NCBI RefSeq assembly: GCF_014647975.1
Contig: NZ_BMQF01000017.1
Location: 143,408 to 207,407, forward strand
Source: Streptomyces fumigatiscleroticus
Lineage (GTDB): Bacteria; Actinomycetota; Actinomycetes; Streptomycetales; Streptomycetaceae
Direction of reading: 5' to 3'
Length of the DNA: 64,000 nucleotides
The notes under the pieces: generated by a model
The model's input: the letters and a program-made list of their open reading frames with translations, nothing else
Databases searched by the model: none
What the model was told of the DNA's origin: nothing
Position numbers and translations under genes: made by a program
Shown here: piece after piece, positions 34,579 to 43,595 of the stretch
How positions within the stretch are numbered: position 1 is the stretch's first letter
Layout of the letters: the number at the start of each line of letters is the position of its first letter

Positions 34579-35772
34579 ATGGCCGTGTCAACCTCCTCGT
34601 CGGCGTCCGCCGCCCCCGTCCCGCCGGTACCGGCCACGCCCGGCGGGCACGAGGAGCACCCGGACCGGCCGCACATCACCGAGCTGCGGCTGTCCGCCTT
34701 CGCGGGACACCGGGGGGCGGGGTTCCCGCTCGGCCGGCTCACCCTGTTCGCCGGGCCCAGCGGCTGCGGCAAGTCCAGCGCGCTGCGCGCCTACGAGGCG
34801 CTCGCCCGGCTCGCCGCCGGTGCCCGGCTGGGCGAGGCGTTCCCCGACCCGGTCGCCTGTGTGCCCGAGCGGGCCAGGCCCGACGCCCAGCACCGTCGCG
34901 GCTTCCGCATCGGCTGCACGGCCGACGGCCCCGCGGGGCCGGTCCGGCTCGACGTCGCCGTGCAGGCCGAGCCCGCACTGCGGGTCGTGGGGGAGCGGCT
35001 CACGGCGGACGGGCTCGTGCTGTTGCAGACCGCTCTGCGCGACCCCGGGCGCCGCGCCGTGCAGGCCGCCTGGCACACGGCCGGCCCCGCGCCGGTGACC
35101 CGCGCACCGCTGCCGGACGACCGGCTCGGCACCGCGCTGCTGCCGCTGCGCGTGGCCGGCAAGACGGACGGGCAGCGCCGGGTGCTCGCCGCCGCCGAGC
35201 AGATGGTGGTCGCCCTGCGCTCCGTCTACGCCTGCGACCCGCTGCCCGGCCGGATGCGGGAACCCGTGCCGGTCGGCTCCGGGCGGCTGCTCGGCGGCTG
35301 CGACAACCTCGCCGACGTGCTGCGGCGCACCCGCACCGAGTGCGGGCGGCGGCACGCCCAGCTCGTCGCGGCGGTACGCGCCGGATGCGCCGGGCCCGTT
35401 GCGGACGTACGCGCCGAGACGCTCCCCGGCGGCCTCGTCGAGGCGCTGCTCGACCGCGGCGACGGCATCCGCACCGGCCTCGGCCGGCTGGGCCACGGCG
35501 AGCTGCGCTACGTGGCCTTCGCGCTGGTGCTGCTCACCGGGCCGGGCGTGCTGGAGGTCGACACGGCCCGCGAGGTGCCCGCCGCCCTCCAGACGCTCAC
35601 CGTGCTGGCCGACGGCCTGGACCGGGGGCTGGACACCCGGCAGCGCGGCGCACTGCTGCGGCTGGCGGCCCGGATGTGCGAGCGCGGGCACATCCGCCTG
35701 GTCGGCGCGGTGAACGACGCATCGTGGGCGGACGGCACCGACGGCGTCACGGTGGTAGACCTGGAGCCGTGA
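34579..35772 (+). CDS. RecF/SMC-like ATP-binding protein
   Basis: 397 residues. After a Ser/Pro-rich start, the sequence gives ITELRLSAFAGHRGAGFPLG and the P-loop LFAGPSGCGKSSALRAYEAL, the arrangement of AAA-21/RecF-type ABC ATPases (strand, then GxxGxGKS). No coiled coil is present. A C-terminal LGRLGHGELRYVAFALVLL resembles a degenerate signature region, and VVDLEP ends the protein. A complete Walker B acidic pair is unclear. The GTGA overlap with the next gene shows coupling to a MazG-type pyrophosphohydrolase. Such pairs occur in conserved Streptomyces loci; the function is unknown. Confidence 0.7.
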   Translation: MAVSTSSSASAAPVPPVPATPGGHEEHPDRPHITELRLSAFAGHRGAGFPLGRLTLFAGPSGCGKSSALRAYEALARLAAGARLGEAFPDPVACVPERARPDAQHRRGFRIGCTADGPAGPVRLDVAVQAEPALRVVGERLTADGLVLLQTALRDPGRRAVQAAWHTAGPAPVTRAPLPDDRLGTALLPLRVAGKTDGQRRVLAAAEQMVVALRSVYACDPLPGRMREPVPVGSGRLLGGCDNLADVLRRTRTECGRRHAQLVAAVRAGCAGPVADVRAETLPGGLVEALLDRGDGIRTGLGRLGHGELRYVAFALVLLTGPGVLEVDTAREVPAALQTLTVLADGLDRGLDTRQRGALLRLAARMCERGHIRLVGAVNDASWADGTDGVTVVDLEP

Positions 35773-36140
35773 ACGAAGATCCGGACCGGCCCGCAGCGCT
35801 GGACGTGCCGCAATTGCAGCGAAGACTGGCCGACTTCGCGGCGGCCCGGCACTGGCAGCCGTACCACACGCCCAAGAACCTCGCCGCCGCGCTCAGCGTG
35901 GAGGCCGCCGAACTGGTGGAGATCTTCCAGTGGCTGACGCCCGAGGAGTCGGCGCGTGTCATGGACGACCCCGGCACCGCGCACCGGGTCGAGGACGAGG
36001 TCGCCGACGTGCTGGCCTATCTGCTCCAGCTGTGCGAGGTGCTCGGGGTCGATCCGCTCGCCGCGCTGGACGCCAAGATCGCCCGGAACGAGCGGAGGTT
36101 TCCGGCGCCGCAGCGGTCCGGCGGTGAAGGTGACGGCTAG
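35769..36140 (+). CDS. MazG-like nucleotide pyrophosphohydrolase
   Basis: 123 residues starting at GTG 35769, overlapping the upstream ATPase stop by 4 nt. The all-alpha NTP-PPase signature is complete: EAAELVEIFQWLTPEE (E-x-x-E) followed by VEDEVADVLAYLLQL (E-x-x-D), which bind Mg2+. The N terminus has LADFAAARHWQPYHTPKNLA, as in small dCTPase/RS21-C6-like MazG proteins. It would hydrolyse noncanonical or excess (d)NTPs to the monophosphate. Substrate is not predictable. Single-domain length fits the family. Confidence 0.85.
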   Translation: MNEDPDRPAALDVPQLQRRLADFAAARHWQPYHTPKNLAAALSVEAAELVEIFQWLTPEESARVMDDPGTAHRVEDEVADVLAYLLQLCEVLGVDPLAALDAKIARNERRFPAPQRSGGEGDG

Positions 36141-36338
36141 GCGGACGCACGTCGAACATGGGGGAACCGGCCAGTCCGTTATTACTCTCCGCAGTCAAAA
36201 ATCGGCCTGAAATCGATTTGTTGTCCACAGATTTCCCCCTTCCTCTGGCTTTTCGCCCCACCTCCATTCACTCTGGGTAGTGAACAACGGAGTTCGGGCG
36301 GACGTGCCGAGAGCGCGTCGGACAGACGGGGGCAGCGC

Positions 36339-36923
36339 ATGGACGCGGTGCGGCTCATCGTGACGAGCAGGCGTGCCCTGGCCGCGAGCGGCGATGTGCC
36401 GGAGATCCTCGCGGAGGTGTGGCAGGCGCAGGCCCTGGCGCAGGCGATAGGCAGTCGGCTGGCCGTCTCCGGCCCGCCCGAACTGCGCGGCGAGGCCCTG
36501 GGACTGACCGAACTGGCGGGCCGGGGGTGCGGGGTGCTCCGGGCTCCGGAGCTGGGCGACGGCGAGCTGCTCGCCGCCCAGCTCACGGAGTTGGGCGACG
36601 CCCGCCTGGCACTGACCCGGCTCGGCGGTCTGCTCGGCGAGATAGGCATCGCCCTCGTGGGCATCGCCTCCGCCGCCGCCGACGAGAGCACCTACTGGCA
36701 GTGCATGGAGGCCATCGACGCGGCGGACGAGTGCAGGGACCGCGTCCTGGAGATGCTGCGCAGACTGGCGGACCGGGAGGAGAACCCGACGGAGCCCCTA
36801 CGGGAGGTGCTGCCGGGGCGGCAGACGCCCTCCGAGCGGGAGGTGCTGCCGGGGCAGCAGACATCGTCCGAGGGGAGCGTGCTGTCTGAGCGGGAGGTGC
36901 TGTCGGAACGTGAGGCGGGGTGA
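36339..36923 (+). CDS. DUF6099-type protein with a repetitive tail
   Basis: 194 residues from ATG 36339. Residues 1-150 form a conserved helical domain: MDAVRLIVTSRRALAASGDV, EVWQAQALAQAIGSRLAVSG and YWQCMEAIDAADECRDRVLE. This matches the actinobacterial family annotated as DUF6099. The last 40 residues consist of degenerate repeats of EREVLPGQQTSS / LSEREVLSE, encoded by imperfect tandem DNA. The gene ends directly beside a 1-kb repeat-rich region, so the tail may have grown by slippage. Its 198-nt upstream region is AT-rich (about 36180-36250) and probably holds the promoter. Function unknown. Confidence 0.65.
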   Translation: MDAVRLIVTSRRALAASGDVPEILAEVWQAQALAQAIGSRLAVSGPPELRGEALGLTELAGRGCGVLRAPELGDGELLAAQLTELGDARLALTRLGGLLGEIGIALVGIASAAADESTYWQCMEAIDAADECRDRVLEMLRRLADREENPTEPLREVLPGRQTPSEREVLPGQQTSSEGSVLSEREVLSEREAG

Positions 36924-36966
36924 GACGGGGCGGCGGCCCGTCACCCCGACGTTCGCCGGTCCGACC

Positions 36967-37092
36967 GCGTCCGTCGCGGTCTGCGCCGCGTCCGTCGCGG
37001 TCTGCGCCGCGTCCGTCGCGGTCTGGGCCCGAGCCCTCGCGGTCTGGGCCCGAGCCCTCGCGGTCTGGGCCGCGTCCCTCGGAGGGCTGGGT
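36967..37092. repeat. 21-bp tandem repeats (six units)
   Basis: Units such as GCGTCCGTCGCGGTCTGCGC-C run from 36967 in exact 21-bp steps; units 1 and 2 are identical, 4 and 5 are identical (CGAGCCCTCGCGGTCTGGGC-C), and the sixth is degenerate. They begin 44 nt after the DUF6099 stop. Confidence 0.85.
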
Positions 37093-37200
37093 CGCAGCTC
37101 TCGACGGGATCGGCCGCAGCCCCGGTCCCACGCCCGGGGCCCCGCTCGCAGTCCGCGGCCCTGGGCCGGCGGTCCCAGGTCCGGGTTCCCGGCCGGAGTC

Positions 37201-37378
37201 CGCGGTTCGCGACCTTGGGCCGCAGTCGGCGACCTTGGGTCGGTGGTCTCGGGGCGGTGTTCATCCGGTGCGGTTTCCGGTCCCCGGGTCGCGGTTCGCG
37301 GCCCCGTGCCGCAGTGGGCGACCCTGGGTCGGCGATCTCGGGGCGGTGGTCACCCGGCTCGGTCTCCGGTTTCTGGTC
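37201..37378. repeat. Two 89-bp direct repeats
   Basis: A segment beginning CGCGGTTCGCG at 37201 recurs with substitutions at 37290. Both contain CCGCAGT(C/G)GGCGACC(T/C)T and GATCTCGGGGCGGTG-like stretches and end in CTCCGGT/TTTCCGGT. The copies lie between the 21-bp and 51-bp arrays. Confidence 0.7.
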
Positions 37379-37545
37379 ATCGGGCTGCCGGGCCCTCGGC
37401 CGCCGGGCCGCCGGGCCGCCGGGCCCCCGGCCCCGGGCTCCCGGTTCCGGCTCCGGGCCTCACCCCGGCCCGGTCTCCGGTTCCCGGCCATCACGTTCAG
37501 GCTCTGAGGTCTCCGGGGACTCCCAGAGCCCCGGCGCTCCGAAGG

Positions 37546-37895
37546 TCCCTGGGGTCTCCCGGAGCCCCGGCGCCCGGCGCCTCGGTACTCCGAAGGTCCC
37601 TGGGGTCTCCCGGAGCCCCGGCGCCCGGCGCCTCGGTACTCCGAAGGTCCCTGGGGTCTCCCGGAGCCCCGGCGCCCGGCGCCTCGGTACTCCGAAGGTC
37701 CCTGGGGTCTCCCGGAGCCCCGGCGCCCGGCGCCCCGGCGCTCCGAAGGTCCCTGGGGTCTCCCGGAGCCCCGGCGCCCGGCGCCCCGGCGCTCCGAAGG
37801 TCCCTGGGGACTCCCGGAGCCCGGCGCTCCGGCGCCCCGGCGCTCCGAAGGCTCATGGGGACTCCCGGAACCCCGGCGCCCCGGCGCTCCGAAGG
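37546..37895. repeat. 51-bp minisatellite (six full units and one partial)
   Basis: Units start at 37546, 37597, 37648, 37699, 37750 and 37801; a seventh, shortened unit runs 37852-37895. Each begins TCCCTGGGGTCTCCCGGAGC and ends with CTCCGAAGG. Units 1-3 are identical or nearly so; later units diverge. Because 51 is a multiple of three, several frames stay open (one gives a 17-residue repeat such as VPGVSRSPGARRLGTPK), but no start, ribosome site or conserved product supports translation. Confidence 0.9.
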
Positions 37896-37971
37896 GCCCT
37901 GGGGCTTCTGGAGCCGCTGTCCTGGTGCACCTGGGACTTGTGGAGCCCCAGGTGTGCCAGGGCCCCGGGGC

Positions 37972-38169
37972 TCAGCCGGTAGCCCCCTTCCGGCGTGGGT
38001 CTTCCTCCGTATCGCTGCCCGTGGTGCGTTCCGGGGGCGCTGGTGGGCGGAGGTCCGCGCCCAGGGCCGTCAGGTCCGCGTTCAGGGACGCCATCAGTTC
38101 CTCCATCTGCTGGAGCAGCCACGTCGGCTGCGCCGGCACGCCCCGCTGCGGCATGGTCTCTTCGGACAT
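37972..38169 (-). CDS. Small hypothetical protein, 65 residues
   Basis: ATG 38169 has an excellent ribosome site (GAGGAGG) on the minus strand. The product begins MSEETMPQRGVPAQPTWLLQ and continues with a short amphipathic helix QMEELMASLNADLTALGADL, then a disordered Pro/Asp/Glu tail. No membrane segment or known domain was seen. It is divergent from the LLM oxidoreductase gene, with 187 nt between the starts, and converges on the 51-bp repeat array. Coding is supported by the ribosome site and compositional contrast with the repeats, not by homology. Confidence 0.55.
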   Translation of the reverse strand: MSEETMPQRGVPAQPTWLLQQMEELMASLNADLTALGADLRPPAPPERTTGSDTEEDPRRKGATG

Positions 38170-38356
38170 GACGGCCTCCTCGGCCCCGCGGACACCGGGC
38201 GGTCCGGCTCCGCCCGAGCCAACGAACACCGCGCGGGCCGGTCACTGGCGCACCCCCGCCGTGGGCCCGGCGGCGCGGGGAAATCACCCGACCGGGGACG
38301 GCGGGGAGCGGGGACCGATGCGGCCGGCCGGCGCCCGGGCGTGCAGGATGGAGGAC

Positions 38357-39280
38357 ATGGATCTCCGCATCTTCACCGAGCCCCAGCAGGGCGCCACCTA
38401 CGACACTTTGCTCACCGTCGCGAAGGCGACCGAGGACCTCGGGTTCGACGCCTTCTTCCGTTCCGACCACTACCTGAAGATGGGGTCCGTGGACGGTCTC
38501 CCCGGCCCCACCGACGCCTGGATCACGCTGGCCGGCCTCGCCCGCGAGACCAGGCGCATCCGGCTCGGCACCCTGATGACCGCCGGCACCTTCCGGCTGC
38601 CCGGCGTCCTCGCCATCCAGGTCGCCCAGGTCGACCAGATGTCCGGCGGCCGTGTCGAGCTGGGCCTGGGCGCGGGCTGGTTCGAGGAGGAGCACAAGGC
38701 GTACGGCATCCCGTTCCCGAAGGAGAAGTTCGCCCGTCTCGAGGAACAGCTGGAGATCGTCACCGGCCTGTGGAGCACGAAGCTCGGCGAGACCTACGAC
38801 TTCCACGGCACCTACTACGACCTCACCGACTCGCCCGCGCTGCCCAAGCCCGCCCAGGAGAAGATCCCGGTGCTGATCGGCGGCCACGGCGCGACCCGTA
38901 CCCCGCGGCTGGCGGCGGCGTACGCCGACGAGTTCAACATCCCGTTCGCCTCGATCGAGGACAGCGAGCGCCAGTTCGGCCGGGTGCGGGCCGCCGCCGA
39001 GGAGGCCGGCCGCGGCGCCGGCGCCCTGACGTACTCCAACGCCCTCGTCGTCTGTGTCGGCCGGGACGACGCGGAGGTCGCCCGCCGGGCCGCGGTCATC
39101 GGCCGCGAGGTCGAGGAGCTCAAGGCCAACGGCCTGGCCGGCTCCCCGGCCGAGGTCGTCGACAAGATCGGCCGCTATGCGGAGATCGGCTCGCAGCGCA
39201 TCTACCTCCAGGTGCTCGACCTGGACGACCTGGACCACCTGGAGCTGATCTCCGCCCAGGTCCAGTCGCAGCTGTCGTAG
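38357..39280 (+). CDS. LLM-class F420-dependent oxidoreductase
   Basis: 307 residues; ATG 38357 is preceded by GGAGG, and the upstream ATG 38348 is less well placed. The luciferase-like TIM-barrel features are present: MDLRIFTEPQQGATYDTLLT, DLGFDAFFRSDHYLKMGSVD, RIRLGTLMTAGTFRLPGVLA, VELGLGAGWFEEEHKAYGIP and PVLIGGHGATRTPRLAA. The missing flavin phosphate-binding cluster of FMN members and the actinomycete context favour coenzyme F420. Substrate is unknown. It appears monocistronic, with a hairpin terminator 63 nt after its stop. Confidence 0.85.
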   Translation: MDLRIFTEPQQGATYDTLLTVAKATEDLGFDAFFRSDHYLKMGSVDGLPGPTDAWITLAGLARETRRIRLGTLMTAGTFRLPGVLAIQVAQVDQMSGGRVELGLGAGWFEEEHKAYGIPFPKEKFARLEEQLEIVTGLWSTKLGETYDFHGTYYDLTDSPALPKPAQEKIPVLIGGHGATRTPRLAAAYADEFNIPFASIEDSERQFGRVRAAAEEAGRGAGALTYSNALVVCVGRDDAEVARRAAVIGREVEELKANGLAGSPAEVVDKIGRYAEIGSQRIYLQVLDLDDLDHLELISAQVQSQLS

Positions 39281-39343
39281 CCGCCGAGGCGATAAACGAG
39301 GGCGCCGGTCAGCGCTCTTGTGCCACAGTGAGGGCGTCGTCCT

Positions 39344-39377
39344 GCAGGCCCCCAGGATCACCACCCTGGGGGCCTGC
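39344..39377. terminator. Hairpin terminator between the LLM and hen1 genes
   Basis: A perfect 13-bp stem GCAGGCCCCCAGG / CCTGGGGGCCTGC with the loop ATCACCAC lies between the two genes. Confidence 0.8.
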
Positions 39378-39423
39378 GCGCGTACGGCACGTACTCCACC
39401 GTCCAGCCGGAGAGGCCCTCCGC

Positions 39424-40896
39424 ATGTTCCTGACCATCAGTACCACCGGCACGCCCGAACGCCCCGCCACCGACCTCGGTTTCCTGCTGCACAAGCATCC
39501 CGGCAAGGCGCAGGCGTTCTCCACCTCCTACGGCACGGCGCACGTCCTCTACCCCGAGGCGGACGCCGAACGCTGCACGGCGGCGCTGCTGCTGGAGGTC
39601 GATGCGGTGGCCCTGGTCAGGCGGGGCAAGGGCAAGGGGCGCGGCGGCGCGCCCGACGCGGCGCTCGCGCAGTACGTCAACGACCGCCCCTACGCCGCCT
39701 CGTCCCTGCTCGCCACCGCGCTGAGCGGCGTCTTCTCCAGCGCGATGCGCGGCGTGTGCAAGGCGCTGCCCGAGCGTGCCGGACAGCCGCTGCCGCTGCG
39801 CATCGAGGTGCCCGCGCTGCCCGCCCGCGGCGGCCCGGACCTGGTACGCCGGCTCTTCGAGCCGCTCGGCTGGGCGGTCACCGCCGAACCCGTGCCGCTG
39901 GACCTCCGCTTCCCGGAGTGGGGCGACTCGCGGTACGTGCGGCTGGTCCTTCAGGCGGAGACGCTGACCCTCGCCGCCGCCCTGCGCCATCTGTACGTCC
40001 TCCTCCCGGTCCTCGACGACGCCAAGCACTACTGGGTCGCCCCCGACGAGGTCGACAAGCTGCTGCGCGCCGGTGACGGCTGGCTGCCCGAGCACCCGGA
40101 GCAGAAGCTGATCACCAGCCGCTATCTGTCCCGCCGCTGGTCGCTGACGCGGCAGGCGATGGAGCGGCTGGAGCTGGTGCGGCTGGCCGAGACGGACGAC
40201 AGCGAGGTCGAGGAGATCGACAACGCGGTCGGGGCGGAGACCGAGACCGAGGAGCGGCCCACACCGCTGGCCGTGCAGCGGCGCGAGGCGATCCTGGCCG
40301 TGCTGCGGCAGTCCGCCGCCGGCCGGGTGCTCGACCTCGGCTGCGGCCAGGGCCAGCTGGTGCAGGCGCTGCTGAAGGAGGCGCAGTTCACCGAGATCGT
40401 CGGCGTCGACGTGTCGGTGCGCGCGCTGGCCATCGCCTTCCGGCGGCTGAAGCTGGACCGCATGGGCGAGCGGCAGGCCGCGCGCGTACGGCTCCTCCAG
40501 GGCTCGCTCACCTACACCGACAGCAGGCTCAAGGGGTACGACGCCGCCGTGCTGAGCGAGGTCGTCGAACACCTCGACCTGCCGCGGCTGCCCGCCCTGG
40601 AGTACGCGGTGTTCGGCTCGGCCCGCCCCCGCACCGTCGTCGTCACCACACCCAACGTGGAGTACAACGTCCGCTGGGAGACCCTCCCGGCCGGGCACGC
40701 CCGGCACGGCGACCACCGGTTCGAGTGGACCCGCGAGGAGTTCTGTGCCTGGGCGGGCACGGTGGCCGAACGGCACGGCTACGACGTGGAGTTCCGGCCG
40801 GTCGGCCCCGACGACCCCGAGGTCGGGCCGCCCACCCAGATGGCCGTGTTCCACAAGAAGAGCGACGTGAAGGACAAGGAGGCGAAGGCGGCATGA
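39424..40896 (+). CDS. hen1: 3' terminal RNA ribose 2'-O-methyltransferase Hen1
   Basis: 490 residues. In the bacterial Pnkp/Hen1 system Hen1 methylates the 2'-OH at the 3' end of a cleaved RNA before ligation, which protects the repaired site from recutting. The N-terminal Hen1_L domain starts MFLTISTTGTPERPATDLGF with LLHKHPGK and HVLYPEA. The C-terminal methyltransferase has VLDLGCGQGQLVQALL (SAM), VVGVDVS-like strand, and the metal-binding SEVVEHLDLPRL (E-x-x-E-H) and FEWTREEF. The frame is open far upstream through GC-rich repeats; ATG 39424 after GGAGAGG is the family start. ATGA overlaps pnkp. Confidence 0.95.
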   Translation: MFLTISTTGTPERPATDLGFLLHKHPGKAQAFSTSYGTAHVLYPEADAERCTAALLLEVDAVALVRRGKGKGRGGAPDAALAQYVNDRPYAASSLLATALSGVFSSAMRGVCKALPERAGQPLPLRIEVPALPARGGPDLVRRLFEPLGWAVTAEPVPLDLRFPEWGDSRYVRLVLQAETLTLAAALRHLYVLLPVLDDAKHYWVAPDEVDKLLRAGDGWLPEHPEQKLITSRYLSRRWSLTRQAMERLELVRLAETDDSEVEEIDNAVGAETETEERPTPLAVQRREAILAVLRQSAAGRVLDLGCGQGQLVQALLKEAQFTEIVGVDVSVRALAIAFRRLKLDRMGERQAARVRLLQGSLTYTDSRLKGYDAAVLSEVVEHLDLPRLPALEYAVFGSARPRTVVVTTPNVEYNVRWETLPAGHARHGDHRFEWTREEFCAWAGTVAERHGYDVEFRPVGPDDPEVGPPTQMAVFHKKSDVKDKEAKAA

Positions 40897-43448
40897 GCAC
40901 CGAGACAGCGGAGACCCTGAAGCAGGGGCGGGTCCTCCCCGTCACCGACCTCTCCCTCGTCGTCCTCGTCGGCGCCTCCGGCTCGGGCAAGTCCACCTTC
41001 GCCCGCCGCCACTTCACGCCCACCGAGGTCCTGTCGTCCGACTTCTGCCGCGGCCTGGTCTCCGACGACGAGAACGACCAGAGCGCGACCGGGGACGCCT
41101 TCGACGTCCTGTACTACATAGCGGGCAAGCGGCTCGCCGCCGGGCGCCGCACCGTCGTCGACGCCACCAGCGTGCAGCCCGACGCCCGCCGCCGGCTGAT
41201 CGACCTGGCCAGGCAGTACGACGTCCTGCCGATCGCCATCGTGCTCGACGTGCCCGAGGAGGTGTGCGCCGAGCGCAACGCCGCCCGTGCCGACCGCGCG
41301 GACATGCCGCGCCGGGTCGTCCAGCGCCACACCCGTGAACTCCGCCGCTCCCTGCGGCATCTGGAGCGCGAGGGCTTCCGCAAGGTGCACGTGCTGCGCG
41401 GCGTCGAGGAGGTGGAGAACGCCACCGTCGTCACGGAGAAGCGGTTCAACGACCTCACCCACCTCACCGGTCCCTTCGACATCATCGGCGACATCCACGG
41501 CTGCTCCTCCGAACTGGAGACGCTGCTCGGCAAGCTCGGCTACACCGACGGCGTGCACCCCGAGGGCCGTACCGCCGTCTTCGTCGGCGACCTCGTCGAC
41601 CGCGGCCCGGACAGCCCGGGCGTGCTGCGCCGGGTGATGGCGATGGTGAAGTCGGGCAACGCGCTCTGCGTGCCCGGCAACCACGAGAACAAGTACGGCC
41701 GCCACCTCAAGGGCCGCAAGGTCCAGCACACCCACGGCCTCGCCGAGACCGTCGAGCAGATGGAGGCGGAGAGCGAGGAGTTCCGGCGGGAGGTGCGCGA
41801 GTTCATCGACGGGCTGGTCAGCCACTACGTGCTCGACGGCGGCCGGCTGGTGGTCTGCCACGCCGGTCTGCCGGAGAAGTACCACGGCCGCACCTCCGGC
41901 CGGGTCCGCAGCCACGCGCTGTACGGCGAGACCACCGGGGAGACCGACGAGTTCGGGCTGCCGGTGCGCTACCCGTGGGCGGAGGACTACCGCGGCCGGG
42001 CGGCCGTCGTCTACGGCCACACCCCGGTCCCGGAGGCCACCTGGCTCAACAACACGATCTGCCTGGACACCGGCGCCGTCTTCGGCGGCAAGCTGACCGC
42101 GCTGCGCTGGCCGGAACGGGAGCTGGTCGACGTACCGGCGGAGCGGGTCTGGTACGAGCCGGCCCGGCCGCTGCGCACCGAGGCGCCCGGCGGGCAGGAC
42201 GGGCGGCCGCTGGACCTGGCGGACGTGCACGGCCGCCGGGTCGTCGAGACCCGCCACCAGGGCCGGATCTCGGTCCGCGAGGAGAACGCGGCCGCGGCGC
42301 TGGAGGTGATGAGCCGCTTCGCGGTCGACCCGCGGCTGCTGCCGTACCTTCCGCCGACCATGGCCCCGACCGCCACCTCGCGCGTCGAGGGCTACCTGGA
42401 GCACCCGGCGGAGGCCTTCGAGCAGTACCGGCAGGACGGCATCGCCCGGGTCGTGTGCGAGGAGAAGCACATGGGCTCGCGGGCGGTGGCCCTGGTCTGC
42501 CGGGACGCGGAGACGGCGAGCCGGCGGTTCGGGGTGGAGGGCCCGACCGGGTCCCTGTACACCCGCACCGGCCGTCCCTTCTTCGACGACCCCTCCGTCA
42601 CGGAGGAGATCCTCAGCCGGGTGCGCACGGCGCTGGACGAGTCGGGCCTGTGGGAGGAGCTGGCGACCGACTGGGTGCTGCTGGACGCCGAGCTGATGCC
42701 CTGGTCGCTCAAGGCCTCCGGGCTGCTCCGCTCGCAGTACGCCGCGGTGGGCGCCGCCTCCGGGGCGGTGTTCCCGGACGTGCTGGCGGCGCTGGAGGGC
42801 GCCGCGGCCCGGGGCGTGGAGGTGACGGACCTGCTGGCCCGGCAGAGCGGACGGGCCGCCGACGCCGCCGCGTTCACCGAGGCCTACCGGCGCTACTGCT
42901 GGACCACCGACGGTCTGGACGGCGTCCGCCTGGCACCGTTCCAGATCCTCGCCGTGCAGGGCCGCAGCCTCGCCGGGCTGCCGCACGACGAGCAGCTCGC
43001 GCTGCTCGACCGGCTCGTCGAGCACGACGGCAGCGGTCTGCTCCAGACCACCCGGCGGCTCTGCGTCGACACCGCCGACCCCGAGTCGGTGCAGGCCGGC
43101 ACCGACTGGTGGCTGGAGATGACCGGCCGCGGCGGCGAGGGCATGGTCGTCAAGCCGGCGGGAGCGCTGGTGCGCACGGAGGCGGGCCGCCTGGTGCAGC
43201 CCGGCATCAAGTGCCGGGGCCGCGAGTACCTGCGGATCATCTACGGTCCCGAGTACACGCGCCCGGAGAACCTGGCCAGGCTGCGCACCCGTTTCCTGAA
43301 CCACAAGCGGTCGCTGGCGCTGCGCGAGTACGCGCTGGGTCTGGAGGCGCTGGACCGGCTCGCGGACGGCGAGCCGCTGTGGCGGGTGCACGAGGCGGTC
43401 TTCGGCGTGCTGGCGCTGGAGTCGGAGCCGGTGGACCCGCGGCTGTGA
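40893..43448 (+). CDS. pnkp: Polynucleotide kinase-phosphatase Pnkp (RNA repair)
   Basis: 851 residues with three catalytic modules in order. The N-terminal 5'-OH polynucleotide kinase has P-loop GASGSGKST at 27-35. The central calcineurin-like 2',3'-phosphatase has GDIHGC at about 199, GDLVDRG, GNHENKYGRHLKG and VVCHAGLP. The C-terminal ligase-like adenylyltransferase has nucleophile K525 in CEEKHMGSRA, plus LLDAELMPW and EGMVVKP. With Hen1 it repairs RNAs cut by ribotoxins. The 4-nt overlap with hen1 fixes the ATG start and shows a two-gene operon, ended by a strong hairpin. All key motifs are intact. Confidence 0.95.
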   Translation: MSTETAETLKQGRVLPVTDLSLVVLVGASGSGKSTFARRHFTPTEVLSSDFCRGLVSDDENDQSATGDAFDVLYYIAGKRLAAGRRTVVDATSVQPDARRRLIDLARQYDVLPIAIVLDVPEEVCAERNAARADRADMPRRVVQRHTRELRRSLRHLEREGFRKVHVLRGVEEVENATVVTEKRFNDLTHLTGPFDIIGDIHGCSSELETLLGKLGYTDGVHPEGRTAVFVGDLVDRGPDSPGVLRRVMAMVKSGNALCVPGNHENKYGRHLKGRKVQHTHGLAETVEQMEAESEEFRREVREFIDGLVSHYVLDGGRLVVCHAGLPEKYHGRTSGRVRSHALYGETTGETDEFGLPVRYPWAEDYRGRAAVVYGHTPVPEATWLNNTICLDTGAVFGGKLTALRWPERELVDVPAERVWYEPARPLRTEAPGGQDGRPLDLADVHGRRVVETRHQGRISVREENAAAALEVMSRFAVDPRLLPYLPPTMAPTATSRVEGYLEHPAEAFEQYRQDGIARVVCEEKHMGSRAVALVCRDAETASRRFGVEGPTGSLYTRTGRPFFDDPSVTEEILSRVRTALDESGLWEELATDWVLLDAELMPWSLKASGLLRSQYAAVGAASGAVFPDVLAALEGAAARGVEVTDLLARQSGRAADAAAFTEAYRRYCWTTDGLDGVRLAPFQILAVQGRSLAGLPHDEQLALLDRLVEHDGSGLLQTTRRLCVDTADPESVQAGTDWWLEMTGRGGEGMVVKPAGALVRTEAGRLVQPGIKCRGREYLRIIYGPEYTRPENLARLRTRFLNHKRSLALREYALGLEALDRLADGEPLWRVHEAVFGVLALESEPVDPRL

Positions 43449-43457
43449 CGGACGGTT

Positions 43458-43492
43458 CCGGCCGGGCGGCCCCGCACGGGCCGCCCGGCCGG
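43458..43492. terminator. Strong hairpin terminator after pnkp
   Basis: A perfect 15-bp stem CCGGCCGGGCGGCCC / GGGCCGCCCGGCCGG with the loop CGCAC starts 10 nt after the stop codon. Confidence 0.85.
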
Positions 43493-43595
43493 GCTCCGCT
43501 GCCGGCGGACCCCGTCCGTGCCTGGTCAACCGTCAGGTGCCGTGCTAACTTCGCAGGTCGGTCAGGCGGATGTACCGGCTCATGGGGGACAGTCG

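Noticed and set aside
37546..37895. CRISPR array
   Set aside because: The 51-bp units are contiguous and have no unique spacers; no cas genes are present.
36910..39423. The hen1 frame is open for about 2.5 kb upstream through the repeat arrays
   Set aside because: High GC and repeat periods divisible by three keep frames open; no ribosome site or conserved domain occurs before ATG 39424, and independent genes occupy the same DNA.
43518..43595. Longer N terminus for the VMAP gene (start at 43518)
   Set aside because: The added residues include the probable promoter region and no ribosome site; GTG 43596 follows GGGGGAC.
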